In this document: one piece after another, positions 17,116 to 26,104 of the stretch | How the letters are laid out: each line of letters begins with the position of its first letter | Numbering within the stretch: the first letter of the stretch is position 1 | Assembly: GCA_034670145.1 (NCBI GenBank) | Contig: JAXMOA010000002.1 | Coordinates: 1 to 64,000, forward strand | DNA from: HXMU1420-2 sp034670145 | GTDB taxonomy: Bacteria; Pseudomonadota; Alphaproteobacteria; Rhodobacterales; Rhodobacteraceae | Direction of reading: 5' to 3' | Length of the DNA stretch: 64,000 nt | Program-made: the position numbers and the translations under genes | The notes under the pieces: generated by a model | What the model saw: only the letters and a program-made list of their open reading frames with translations | What the model was told of the DNA's origin: nothing | Databases searched by the model: none

Positions 17116-18453
17116 ATGACGAAGCGAGTTTGCATCATCGGGGCCGGGCCGTCCGGTCTGGCACAGTTGCGGGCCTTTCAATCTGCGCAGCAGAAGGGAG
17201 AGGCCTGCCCCGAGGTTGTCTGTTACGAAAAACAGAGCGATTGGGGCGGGTTGTGGAACTATACCTGGCGCACGGGTGTGGACGAATACGGCAACCAGTG
17301 TCACGGGTCGATGTATCGCTATTTGTGGTCCAACGGACCCAAGGAGGGTCTGGAATTTGCCGATTACACCTTTGAGGAACATTTTGGCAAACCGATCGCA
17401 TCCTATCCTCCGCGTGCGGTGTTGTTTGACTACATAAAAGGCCGGGTCGAAAAGGCCGGCGTGCGCGACTGGATCGAGTTCAATACCATCGTGCGCGATG
17501 TGCGCACGATGGAGGATGGCAGGTTTGAGGTCACCACCCGCAACGAGAAAACCGATACGGAAAAGCGTGAGACCTTTGATCATGTGATTGTCGCCTCGGG
17601 CCATTTCAGCGTGCCGAATGTGCCGGAGTACCCCGGGTTTGACACATACAACGGGCGGATCCTGCATGCGCATGATTTCCGTGATGCGCGGGAATTCGAG
17701 GGGCGCGATATCCTGATCCTGGGGACCTCTTATTCGGCCGAGGACATCGGCTCGCAATGCTGGAAATACGGCGCCAAGTCGATCACCAATGCCTATCGGA
17801 CCGCGCCGATGCCATATGAGTGGCCCGAGAACTGGGACGTGAAACCCAAGCTGGATCGGGTAGAGGGCAAGACGGCCTATTTCATTGATGGCACCTCCAA
17901 GGATGTGGACGCGATCCTGCTGTGCACCGGGTACAAGCATCACTTTCCGTTTTTGCCCGATGAACTGCGCCTGAAGACGGCCAATATTCTGGCGGCGGAT
18001 GATCTGTACAAAGGGGTTGTCTGGAACCGGAACCCGGATCTGTTCTATCTGGGGATGCAGGACCAGTGGTTTACCTTCAACATGTTCGACGCGCAGGCGT
18101 GGTATGTGCGGGACATCATCATGGGCAAGATCGCCGTGCCGGATATGGCCGCCCGCGAGGCGGATGTGGCCGCGCGAAAAGAGGCCGAAGCGGCACTGGC
18201 GGATGACTATGCCTGCATTGACTATCAGGGGGATTATACCCTGGAGCTGATCAATGAGACGGACTACCCATCGTTTGACGTTAAGGCCGCGTGCCAGGCG
18301 TTTTACGAATGGAAAAAGCACAAGAAGAAGGACATCATGACCTTCCGCAACAATGGCTATACCAGCCCGATGACAGGCACCCGTGCGCCGGCGCATCACA
18401 CCCCCTGGAAGGACGCGTTGGACGACAGTCTGGAAAGCTATCTGGAGGTTTGA
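17116..18453 (+). CDS. tmm: Trimethylamine monooxygenase (flavin-containing)
   Basis: Tmm oxidises trimethylamine to trimethylamine N-oxide using NADPH, FAD and O2 in the cytoplasm. The 445-residue protein has the FAD motif GAGPSG at residues 9-14, the FMO signature around YNGRILHAHDFRD, and the NADPH motif LGTSYSAED. YEKQSDWGGLWNYTWRTG and the long C-terminal lysine-rich region match the Roseobacter Tmm group. AAGGAG precedes the ATG. It lies just before the TMAO transporter and demethylase genes, giving a complete route from TMA to dimethylamine. Its last 16 bases overlap the convergent lysR gene. Confidence 0.93.
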   Translation: MTKRVCIIGAGPSGLAQLRAFQSAQQKGEACPEVVCYEKQSDWGGLWNYTWRTGVDEYGNQCHGSMYRYLWSNGPKEGLEFADYTFEEHFGKPIASYPPRAVLFDYIKGRVEKAGVRDWIEFNTIVRDVRTMEDGRFEVTTRNEKTDTEKRETFDHVIVASGHFSVPNVPEYPGFDTYNGRILHAHDFRDAREFEGRDILILGTSYSAEDIGSQCWKYGAKSITNAYRTAPMPYEWPENWDVKPKLDRVEGKTAYFIDGTSKDVDAILLCTGYKHHFPFLPDELRLKTANILAADDLYKGVVWNRNPDLFYLGMQDQWFTFNMFDAQAWYVRDIIMGKIAVPDMAAREADVAARKEAEAALADDYACIDYQGDYTLELINETDYPSFDVKAACQAFYEWKKHKKKDIMTFRNNGYTSPMTGTRAPAHHTPWKDALDDSLESYLEV

Positions 18454-19391
18454 TCGCCCGGATTTTGCGGCCCGTAGCGTTTGCGGGCCGCACTATGTTC
18501 CAGCAACCAGTGTTCCACGGCAGCCTGTCCGGAGAACGGCTTTTTTGACTGGTGTTTCAACAGGTAATAGCCCGAAGTGGTTCTGACATGTGTTTCTGCC
18601 AGCGGGCGCACCAACGCGCCGGTTTCGAGCAGCCGGTCCACCAGATGCCCCCAGCCCAAAGCGATGCCCAACCCATCAACAGCCGCCTGAACCGCCAGGG
18701 GATAGGTGTTGAAATAGACGGCGCGCATGAGCGCGGCCTGGGGGATATGCTGACGCTCTAGCCAGGTTGTCCAGTTCATCCATTCGGTATGGGTTGAGCT
18801 GATCTCGATCAGGTCCAGGTTCGGGAAAAGGTCGAGTTGGCCTGCCTCTGGATGTTGCGCGAGGTAGGAGGGGGCGCAGACCGGAAAGATGGTTTCGCCA
18901 AACAGCAACTGCGCATGAAACCCGGGCCAATTGCCTTCGCCGCGCAGGATGATCAGGTCATTTTCCTGGGACATGCATTCTTCGTCATTGTCGCTGCTGA
19001 CCAGCATGATGCGGAGGGTTTGGTCGTTTTGGTTGAACTGGCCCAGGCGCGGCATCAGCCAAAGCGAAGAGACCGAATTGGTCGCCGCGAGGGTGACGGT
19101 GTCGGCCTGATGGCGGGCGACAAGTTCCTGTGATGTGGCGCGCAAATCATCGAGGGCGCGGCTGACCGATTGCAGCAGCGACACGCCCTGTGGCGTCAGC
19201 GAAATGGAGCGGTGGCCGCGCACAAAAAACTGGCAATCAAAATGTTGTTCCAGCAGGCGGACCTTGCGGCTGATCGCGGTTTCGGAAATGTTCAGGTCGG
19301 CAACAGCGCCCGCGAAACTGCCACGTTTTGCGGCGGCCTCGAAGGCGAGGAAATAATCCAGCGGTGGCAATAGCTTACGCTTGGTTATCAT
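18438..19391 (-). CDS. LysR-family regulator (GcvA-like), divergent from tmoX
   Basis: The 317-residue protein has an N-terminal winged helix (DYFLAFEAAAKRGSFAGAVADLNISETAISRKVRLLE, about residues 12-49) and a LysR substrate-binding domain. The pattern resembles the GcvA/AmpR branch. It is transcribed away from tmoX, with 189 bp between the starts, so it is the likely regulator of tmoXWV-tdm. The 3' end overlaps tmm. The effector is probably TMA or TMAO, but this is inference. Confidence 0.9.
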   Translation of the reverse strand: MITKRKLLPPLDYFLAFEAAAKRGSFAGAVADLNISETAISRKVRLLEQHFDCQFFVRGHRSISLTPQGVSLLQSVSRALDDLRATSQELVARHQADTVTLAATNSVSSLWLMPRLGQFNQNDQTLRIMLVSSDNDEECMSQENDLIILRGEGNWPGFHAQLLFGETIFPVCAPSYLAQHPEAGQLDLFPNLDLIEISSTHTEWMNWTTWLERQHIPQAALMRAVYFNTYPLAVQAAVDGLGIALGWGHLVDRLLETGALVRPLAETHVRTTSGYYLLKHQSKKPFSGQAAVEHWLLEHSAARKRYGPQNPGDQTSR

Positions 19392-19486
19392 CGGGGTTGT
19401 CCATTTGGGACCGTGCGGCTGGTGGCGGGTAAGGCCAAGGCAGAGTGTAACAGTTTCAGCCGCTAATTTCTATGGTCAATGGCTCT

Positions 19487-19492
19487 TATAAT
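19487..19492 (+). promoter_or_regulatory. Candidate -10 element of tmoX
   Basis: A perfect TATAAT lies 89 bases before the tmoX start in the lysR-tmoX intergenic region. No good -35 stands at the right distance (the hexamer there is taattt). That would fit a promoter needing an activator such as the divergent LysR protein. Confidence 0.4.
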
Positions 19493-19580
19493 TCCGTGCA
19501 GGGAATGCGGCGGGATGGGTCAAACTGAACGCGTCCGGGATGCTTGCCTCTCCGGTAAGAAACGTAATCAGGGAGATAAC

Positions 19581-20531
19581 ATGAAACTTAAACTTACAAT
19601 GTCTGCCGCCGCGATCGCGCTTGCTGCCGGTTCTGGTGTTGCTGTTGCCGATAGCAGTGATCCGATTGTTATTCCAATTCACAACTGGTCGAGCCAGATC
19701 GTGATGTCCAATGTGGTTGGGCAGATCTATGAGGGCATGGGGCTGAGTGTTGAATTTGTGACCACAGACAGCCAGGCCGTTTATGAATCGGTGCGTCTGG
19801 GCGATGTGACGCTGGAGCTGGAAGTGTGGGAGGGGGCGTTTGGCCATTCGTTCCGTACTGCGCTGGAAAAAGGTGGAATCGTTGACGTCGGCGACCACGA
19901 TGCGGTGACCCGCGAAGATTGGTGGTATCCGGCCTGGACCAAGGACGCCTGTCCGGGGCTGCCGAGCTGGGAAGCTTTGAATGATTGCGCGGCGGTGTTC
20001 AAAACTGCCGAGACCGGTGACAAGGGCATGTATCTGGACGGCCCGGTTGACTGGTTGAAGCACGGTAAGGAACGTGTCGAAGCGCTGGGAATGGATTTTG
20101 TCGTGGTGAACGCAGGATCTGCGGCGGCCCTGTGGGCGGCGATCGGCGCGGCCGAAAAGGACAAGACGCCGATTGTTGTCTTTAACTGGACGCCCAACTT
20201 TGCCGAGGCTGTTTGGCCGGGCGAGTTTGTCGAGTTCCCGGCCTGGGTCGATGGCTGTGACACGGATCCGTCCGTTGGGCCGAACCCGGATGCGCTGTAT
20301 GACTGTGGCAACCCACCGGATGGGTACCTGAAGAAAGCCGCCTGGGAAGGCATGGAAGAGAAATGGCCAGACGCCTATGGGGTGCTGAGCAATATCTCGT
20401 TCACGAATGCGCAGATCGCGGCCATGGCCAAGCTGGTTGATGTCGACGAAATGGAGCCGGAAGAGGCTGCTGAAGTCTGGCTGGAAGAGAACGAAGACGT
20501 TTGGAAGCCATGGGTTGAAGGCAACTCCTGA
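19581..20531 (+). CDS. tmoX: TMAO ABC transporter, periplasmic binding protein
   Basis: TmoX binds trimethylamine N-oxide in the periplasm and delivers it to TmoVW. The 316-residue precursor has a signal peptide of about 23 residues (cleavage near VAVA/DSSD). The mature part is an OpuAC-type quaternary-amine binding protein, with many tryptophans (NWSSQ, VWEGAF, DWWYP, NWTPNF) suited to an aromatic box. The ATG at 19581 has GGGAGAT upstream; an earlier frame start at 19479 is rejected because it precedes the signal peptide. It is the first gene of tmoXWV-tdm. Confidence 0.9.
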   Translation: MKLKLTMSAAAIALAAGSGVAVADSSDPIVIPIHNWSSQIVMSNVVGQIYEGMGLSVEFVTTDSQAVYESVRLGDVTLELEVWEGAFGHSFRTALEKGGIVDVGDHDAVTREDWWYPAWTKDACPGLPSWEALNDCAAVFKTAETGDKGMYLDGPVDWLKHGKERVEALGMDFVVVNAGSAAALWAAIGAAEKDKTPIVVFNWTPNFAEAVWPGEFVEFPAWVDGCDTDPSVGPNPDALYDCGNPPDGYLKKAAWEGMEEKWPDAYGVLSNISFTNAQIAAMAKLVDVDEMEPEEAAEVWLEENEDVWKPWVEGNS

Positions 20532-20558
20532 TCCAATTTGACTAGAGCAAAAAGACGT

Positions 20559-20588
20559 GATCGCCCTGTCCGTTGTGACGGGGCGGTC
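20559..20588 (+). other. Stable hairpin between tmoX and tmoW
   Basis: The stem gatcgccctgtc / gacggggcggtc (12 pairs, two of them G-U) has a loop cgttgt and no T-run after it. Hairpins after a binding-protein gene commonly protect its mRNA and lower expression of the downstream genes, which would fit the greater need for TmoX. Confidence 0.6.
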
Positions 20589-20607
20589 GGCCCACAGGAG
20601 GTAAAGT

Positions 20608-21630
20608 TTGACAGACCAGCAGCCGGTTATTTCTGCGCGCAATGTGTGGAAGCTTTTTGGGTCAAATCCTGAGCAGTACCTGTCGCGGATGGCGGGCACA
20701 GAGAGTTACGATCAGATCCGCCAGGATGGGTACATCGCCGGGGTGAAGGATGTCTCGATCGAGGTGTCGCGCGGCGAGATGTTGGTGATCATGGGCCTGT
20801 CGGGATCCGGCAAGTCGACGCTGGTGCGGTGTTTTTCGAGGCTGCATGACATTACCGGCGGCACGATTGAGGTGGACGGGCAGGATATCATGAGCCTGGA
20901 CGAGCGCGCGTTGATTGAGCTGCGGCGCTCCAAGATGGGCATGGTGTTTCAGAGCTTTGGCCTGTTGCCGCACCGAACGGTGCTGGACAATGTGGCGTTT
21001 CCACTGGAGATGCGCGGGCAGGACCGGCACGAGCGGCGGGCGCGGGCGCTGGAGGTTATCCGGCTGGTCGGGCTGGACGGGCGCGAGGAGTATTTCCCCC
21101 GCGAGCTGTCTGGCGGACAACAACAGCGGGTGGGAATCGCGCGGTCTTTGGCGATTGAGCCGGACATCTGGTTTCTGGACGAACCGTTCTCGGCCCTGGA
21201 TCCGCTGATCCGGCGGGAAATGCAGGATGAGTTTTTGCGTCTGCAAGCGATGCTGGGCAAGACGATTGTATTCATCACCCATGATTTTGACGAGGCGCTG
21301 CGGCTGGCTGATCGGATTGCGATCATGAAGGACGGCGCGGTGGAACAATGTGATACGCCCGACAAGATCGTGTTGAACCCGGCGACAGATTACGTGAGAA
21401 AGTTCACGGAAGAGGTTGAAAAAGCAAGAGTTGTTCGTGCGGCCTCTTTGGTTGAGGCCGGGTTGCACGCAGAGGGAACGCCGGTTGCGGATGATGCGAC
21501 GATCCATTCCATGGCGCGGCGGCTGATTTCGGAGGCGGCCGAGGTGATACCCGTGGCCCGGGATGGTCAGGTGATAGGAGGTCTGTCGCGCCGCGCCGCG
21601 TTGAATGTGTTGTTGGGGGAACAGCTGTGA
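20608..21630 (+). CDS. tmoW: TMAO ABC transporter, ATP-binding protein
   Basis: The 340-residue protein energises TMAO import. It is a glycine-betaine/ProV-type ATPase: Walker A GLSGSGKST at 63-71, signature LSGGQQQR, Walker B IWFLDEPFSALD, and a C-terminal extension with a single CBS-like segment. The start is TTG at 20608, supported by AGGAGGT just upstream. The stop overlaps the GTG of tmoV by 4 bases. Confidence 0.9.
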   Translation: MTDQQPVISARNVWKLFGSNPEQYLSRMAGTESYDQIRQDGYIAGVKDVSIEVSRGEMLVIMGLSGSGKSTLVRCFSRLHDITGGTIEVDGQDIMSLDERALIELRRSKMGMVFQSFGLLPHRTVLDNVAFPLEMRGQDRHERRARALEVIRLVGLDGREEYFPRELSGGQQQRVGIARSLAIEPDIWFLDEPFSALDPLIRREMQDEFLRLQAMLGKTIVFITHDFDEALRLADRIAIMKDGAVEQCDTPDKIVLNPATDYVRKFTEEVEKARVVRAASLVEAGLHAEGTPVADDATIHSMARRLISEAAEVIPVARDGQVIGGLSRRAALNVLLGEQL

Positions 21631-23681
21631 GTGCGACGGCCGAGGAGTCACCTGGCGGATCGGCCGCGGCGCGTTTGAGCGACGCGGGCAATCGCAAGGT
21701 CGTGCTGTGGGGGCTGGTTGGGTTCGCCATCTTGTTGATGCTGTTGAAGCCGGTCTTGCCCGGACTGAGCCGTTTGCCGAACTGGATGATCCTGCCTTGG
21801 GATGTTTGGCTGGATGCGGCATTTGACTGGGTTCAGAATGACCTGAAACTAACTGTTTTAACGCGAAAAATCTCGGATGGATTGGCTGTTTTGATCGATG
21901 CTGCCGGCAATGTTCTGTACGGCAAATCGCGTTGGCCGAATTTGGGACAGATCCCCTGGTCTGCGATTGCGGCGCTGGCTGGGATGGTTGGGTATCATCT
22001 GGGCGGGTGGCGACTGGCGCTTTTGTCTGCGGGCACTTGTGTGTACGCGGCGCTTATGGGGCAGTGGAAATGGACGATGGAGACGATGTCGGTCATCGTT
22101 ATCGCCGCACCGATTTCGTTCTTTCTGGGGCTGTGCCTGGGGATTTTAGCGTGGAAGTACAAAGGGTTTGAGAAGTTTATTAAACCGGCTCTGGCCGTTT
22201 TGCAAACCTTGCCTTTCCTGAGTTACCTGTTGCCTGCGGTGATCTTTTTCAAAGTGGGTCCGACTGCGGCGGCGGTGGCCACGATTGTCTATGCGATGCC
22301 GCCCATGGTTTTGATGACAACCATCGGGTTGAAGAAAGTGCCGGCCGAGGTGGTTGAGGCCGGGCTGATGTGCGGCTGCACACGCTGGCAGATGTTGCGC
22401 AAGGTCTATTTGCCGTCGGCACGTACCGAGATCCTGGTGGGGTTGAACCAGGTGATCATGTTGTCGCTGGCGATGGTGGTTTTGACCTCGTTTATTGGCA
22501 TGCCCGGTTTGGGGGCCAAATTGCTGGCGATGATGAACAGTTTCAAACTGGGTCGATCCTTTGAGATTGGGATCACCATTGTGTTGCTGGCGGTTGTGCT
22601 GGACCGGTTGACCAAGGCCTGGGTGACCAATCAGCCAGAGCATTTTGAGAAGGGCACATCGTGGTGGCGGCGCAACTGGGGCTTGTTGTCCAGCCTGGCT
22701 GTCTTCTTGTTGTTTCTGGTGTTGGGGTATTTCTCGAACCAGATGCCGAATTACACATTGGGGGCAGAGAGCAAGACGCCGGGCACGGTGTTTCAGTATC
22801 TGTTTTCCGTTCTGGGCGATGTGCATCGCACTCAGGACTGGTCGATGGGCAAACCGATGGACACGGCGATCAAGACGTTCCTGGGGTGGGATTGGGTGCA
22901 GGCCATTACGGGGGCGGTGCGCTATGTTTTCAACATCTGGGTGCTGATCCCGACGGAAAAGATGATGTTGTACGTGCCGACCTACGCAATGATTGCGTTG
23001 ATTTCGGCCTTTTGTTTTGCCCTGGGGGGCTGGCGCCCGGCGGTTTTGGGGGCCGTATTCTTTGCCGCTGTTGCGCAGTTCGGCTGGTGGGACCGGGCGA
23101 TGTTGACCTTGCATTCCACGCTGATCGCGGTGTGTTTGTCGATGCTGTTGGGGATCCCGTTGGCGATCTGGGCGGCGCGGGCCGAAGCAAGGGCCAATGG
23201 TGCGATTTTGGTTTGTGATACGTTTCAGACCTTTCCGAGCTTTATCTATCTGCTGCCCGCAATCATGTTGTTCGGGATCACACCGGTGACGGTGATCATG
23301 TCGATCCTGATCTACACAATGGTGCCGGTGGTTCGGTACACGATTGAGGGTCTGCGGGCGGTTCCCAAGGAGCTGACGGAGGCTGCGGAAATGTCAGGCG
23401 CCACACGGTCTCAGAAGCTATGGAAGGTCGAGCTTCCGCTGGCGATGCCGACCATTGCGGTGGGTTTGAACCAGGCTTTGATGTTTGCGTTTTTCATGGT
23501 GATTATCGCTGCCTTTATCGGCACCCGCGACCTGGGTCAGGAGTTGCAAAGGACGATGGCTGGCACGGTGTTGGGCAAGAATTTTGTGTTGGGCTTTTCG
23601 GTGGTTTTGATGGCGTTGACCTTTGATATCGCCATAAACGCATGGGCCGAGCGGCGGCGGCGGGCCCTGGGGTTGGCGTGA
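21627..23681 (+). CDS. tmoV: TMAO ABC transporter, fused permease
   Basis: At 684 residues this permease is about twice the usual size and contains two BPD-type transmembrane domains. One covers roughly residues 130-340, with the EAA loop VVEAGLMCGCTRWQMLRKV. The second covers roughly 470-680, with ELTEAAEMSGATRSQKLWKVELP. A fused form is known for TmoV. It starts with GTG overlapping tmoW by 4 bases, and its TGA overlaps the tdm ATG by one base. Confidence 0.9.
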   Translation: MSATAEESPGGSAAARLSDAGNRKVVLWGLVGFAILLMLLKPVLPGLSRLPNWMILPWDVWLDAAFDWVQNDLKLTVLTRKISDGLAVLIDAAGNVLYGKSRWPNLGQIPWSAIAALAGMVGYHLGGWRLALLSAGTCVYAALMGQWKWTMETMSVIVIAAPISFFLGLCLGILAWKYKGFEKFIKPALAVLQTLPFLSYLLPAVIFFKVGPTAAAVATIVYAMPPMVLMTTIGLKKVPAEVVEAGLMCGCTRWQMLRKVYLPSARTEILVGLNQVIMLSLAMVVLTSFIGMPGLGAKLLAMMNSFKLGRSFEIGITIVLLAVVLDRLTKAWVTNQPEHFEKGTSWWRRNWGLLSSLAVFLLFLVLGYFSNQMPNYTLGAESKTPGTVFQYLFSVLGDVHRTQDWSMGKPMDTAIKTFLGWDWVQAITGAVRYVFNIWVLIPTEKMMLYVPTYAMIALISAFCFALGGWRPAVLGAVFFAAVAQFGWWDRAMLTLHSTLIAVCLSMLLGIPLAIWAARAEARANGAILVCDTFQTFPSFIYLLPAIMLFGITPVTVIMSILIYTMVPVVRYTIEGLRAVPKELTEAAEMSGATRSQKLWKVELPLAMPTIAVGLNQALMFAFFMVIIAAFIGTRDLGQELQRTMAGTVLGKNFVLGFSVVLMALTFDIAINAWAERRRRALGLA

Positions 23682-26077
23682 TGGAGGTGGGTGTGAGACA
23701 ACAGGTGCGCCCGGTGTTTGAAACACCATATGAGCGGCGTGGGGTGATTTCGCCAGGCTTGCCGATATTGCCACATGGCGTAGAGCGGCATCCAGTGCCC
23801 GGGGGCGGATCTCGTGCAGTTCCGGTCTATCGGGGTGACGAAATCTCGGTTTTGGATCGTGAGGGTTTGCAGCCGGGGGAATTGGTGATGTTCGCGCCGG
23901 ATCGTCGATCCGATGCCGGCTTTCTTGGCGCGCGCGGCATTGGTCGACCCGATCAGGTGATCGCGACATTGAACAACGGGTCTGCCTCTGGAGCGAAGGT
24001 TTTGGCAGCGCTCAAAGCTGCGGGGTTTGATCTGTCGCAGGCGGACGGTGTGCGAATTTTCGGCGAAAATTCGAGGGCAGGAGATATGGCGACGTTTGTC
24101 GCGCAGGCCGATGGTTTGCTGATTGTTGCTGCGCCTGGAGGGCCGATGTCGCCGGAGGCGCAGGATGCGCCGAGTGAGTTGATACTATACTTGCGGCGGG
24201 CGAATCCCGCTGCGGCCAAGGCCGATCGGGCGCCGCCCGATCCTCTGGCGGATCCACTGGTGGATCTGAATATTCAACCAGGGCAGGCGGTGACCTATGA
24301 GGTCAAGAAGGGTGAATATATCCAGGTTCTGGATGTCAAAGGTCGCGAATGCTCTGACTTTCAGGCGTTTTCGCGGCGCGCACTGGATGCCGGGATAGAA
24401 CGCGAGATTGACCCCACGACGACCCGCTCTTTGATGGGCAGCCTGTATCCGACACCAGGGATATTCTCGAAATACTGGACGGTGGATCAGGAACCCCTGG
24501 TGGAGATCGTTCAGGACACCTGCGGGAGGCACGACACATTTGGCTTGGCTTGCACTGCACGCTACTACGAGGATTTAGGCTATCCTGGGCATGTAAACTG
24601 TTCGGATAACATGAACCGTGAACTGGAAGCCTATCAGGTGCGTCCGCGTGGAGGTTGGCCGGCGATCAATTTCTTTTTCAATACGATGCTGGATGAAACC
24701 AATGCCCTGGGCATGGACGAACCGTGGTCGCGGCCGGGTGACTATGTCTTGTTGCGGGCGTTGAGTGATCTGGTGTGTGTGAGTTCGGCGTGTCCGTGCG
24801 ATGTGGATCCGGCAAACGGCTGGAACCCTACGGATATTCAGGTGCGCACTTATGGTGCGACGGAAACATTCAGCCGCTCTGTCGGCTACCGGAAATCTGC
24901 GGAGGCGGATGTGGAAGAAACAAAAGAAACGGCATTTCACGCGTGTTTTGCACGTCATACCCGCGATTTCGTCGAGTATAATGGCTATTGGTTGCCCAAT
25001 ACCTTTACCAATCATGGGACGATTGCCGAATATTGGGCTGTGCGCGAAAAGGCGGCGGTCATGGATTTGTCGCCTTTGCGCAAATACGAGGTCACTGGCC
25101 CCGATGCTGAGGCGCTGCTGCAATTGTGCGTCACCCGGAACATCAAAAAGCTGAGTGTGGGGCAGGTGGTCTATACGGCCATGTGCTATGAACATGGTGG
25201 CATGATCGACGATGGGACGATCTATCGTCTGGGTGAGATGAATTTCCGCTGGATTGGTGGCAATGATACCTCGGGTCTGTGGTTGCGGGAGCAAGCAGAG
25301 AAGCGGGGGCTGAATGCCTGGGTGCGCAACTCGACCGATCAGTTGCACAATATTGCGGTACAGGGCCGGTTCAGCCGCGAAATTCTGTCCCGGATTTTCT
25401 GGACACCGCCGACACAGCCCACGATCGAAGAGTTGCCCTGGTTTCGGTTGACGATTGCGCGGCTCAAGGATTTTGGCGGAAAATCGGTGGTGATTTCGCG
25501 GACGGGCTACTCAGGCGAGCTGGGTTATGAAATTTTCTGCCACCCCAAGGATGCGGTCGAGATTTTTGACCATGTCTGGGAAGTCGGACAGGCCTATGGG
25601 ATGAAGCCGCTGGGGCTGGCCGCATTGGATTGGATGCGGATTGAGGCGGGTCTGATTTTTGCCGGATCTGAATTTGATGACACGACGGACCCGTGGGAGG
25701 CGGGGATCGGATTTACCGTGCCGTTGAAATCCAAGGAGGATGATTTCATCGGGCGCGCGGCCTTGGAGGAGCGAAAGGCGCATCCGCATCGCAAGCTGGT
25801 TGGATTTGAGATCGAGGGCGGTGTCGTGCCTTCGGCCGGGGACTGTATCCGCATTGGCAAGGCGCAGGTGGGCGAAGTCACATCTGCGATGAAATCCCCC
25901 CTGTTGGGCAAGGTGATTGCCCTGGGTCGGGTGGCGGTGGCCCATGCGGAAATCGGCACCGAGATAGAGATCGGGCAGTTGGACGGCCAGCAGAAGAGAT
26001 TGCGCGCCCGGGTTTGCGCGTTTCCGCATTTCGACCCCAAGAAGACACGCGTCAAAGGAGAGTACCCGGCGCTTTGA
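23681..26077 (+). CDS. tdm: Trimethylamine-N-oxide demethylase
   Basis: Tdm converts TMAO to dimethylamine and formaldehyde. The 798-residue protein has a DUF1989-type domain (about 198-392) with Cys224, Cys281, Cys291, Cys307, Cys371 and Cys373, in the part that holds the metal site in the family. A C-terminal GcvT-like folate-binding domain (about 430-790) is thought to capture formaldehyde on tetrahydrofolate. The N-terminal 175 residues resemble a cysteine-free copy of the DUF1989 fold. The ATG at 23681 overlaps the tmoV stop; a GTG at 23693 with GGAGG at good spacing is an alternative start. Confidence 0.9.
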   Translation: MEVGVRQQVRPVFETPYERRGVISPGLPILPHGVERHPVPGGGSRAVPVYRGDEISVLDREGLQPGELVMFAPDRRSDAGFLGARGIGRPDQVIATLNNGSASGAKVLAALKAAGFDLSQADGVRIFGENSRAGDMATFVAQADGLLIVAAPGGPMSPEAQDAPSELILYLRRANPAAAKADRAPPDPLADPLVDLNIQPGQAVTYEVKKGEYIQVLDVKGRECSDFQAFSRRALDAGIEREIDPTTTRSLMGSLYPTPGIFSKYWTVDQEPLVEIVQDTCGRHDTFGLACTARYYEDLGYPGHVNCSDNMNRELEAYQVRPRGGWPAINFFFNTMLDETNALGMDEPWSRPGDYVLLRALSDLVCVSSACPCDVDPANGWNPTDIQVRTYGATETFSRSVGYRKSAEADVEETKETAFHACFARHTRDFVEYNGYWLPNTFTNHGTIAEYWAVREKAAVMDLSPLRKYEVTGPDAEALLQLCVTRNIKKLSVGQVVYTAMCYEHGGMIDDGTIYRLGEMNFRWIGGNDTSGLWLREQAEKRGLNAWVRNSTDQLHNIAVQGRFSREILSRIFWTPPTQPTIEELPWFRLTIARLKDFGGKSVVISRTGYSGELGYEIFCHPKDAVEIFDHVWEVGQAYGMKPLGLAALDWMRIEAGLIFAGSEFDDTTDPWEAGIGFTVPLKSKEDDFIGRAALEERKAHPHRKLVGFEIEGGVVPSAGDCIRIGKAQVGEVTSAMKSPLLGKVIALGRVAVAHAEIGTEIEIGQLDGQQKRLRARVCAFPHFDPKKTRVKGEYPAL

Positions 26078-26104
26078 CGGTGTTGTCCTGCGGGCGGATG
26101 TTGG

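Noticed and set aside
18467..18491. Terminator after tmm (gcggcccg / cgggccgc hairpin)
   Set aside because: The hairpin is perfect but has no T-run, and it lies inside the coding region of the convergent lysR gene. It may help end tmm transcription but cannot be called a standard terminator.
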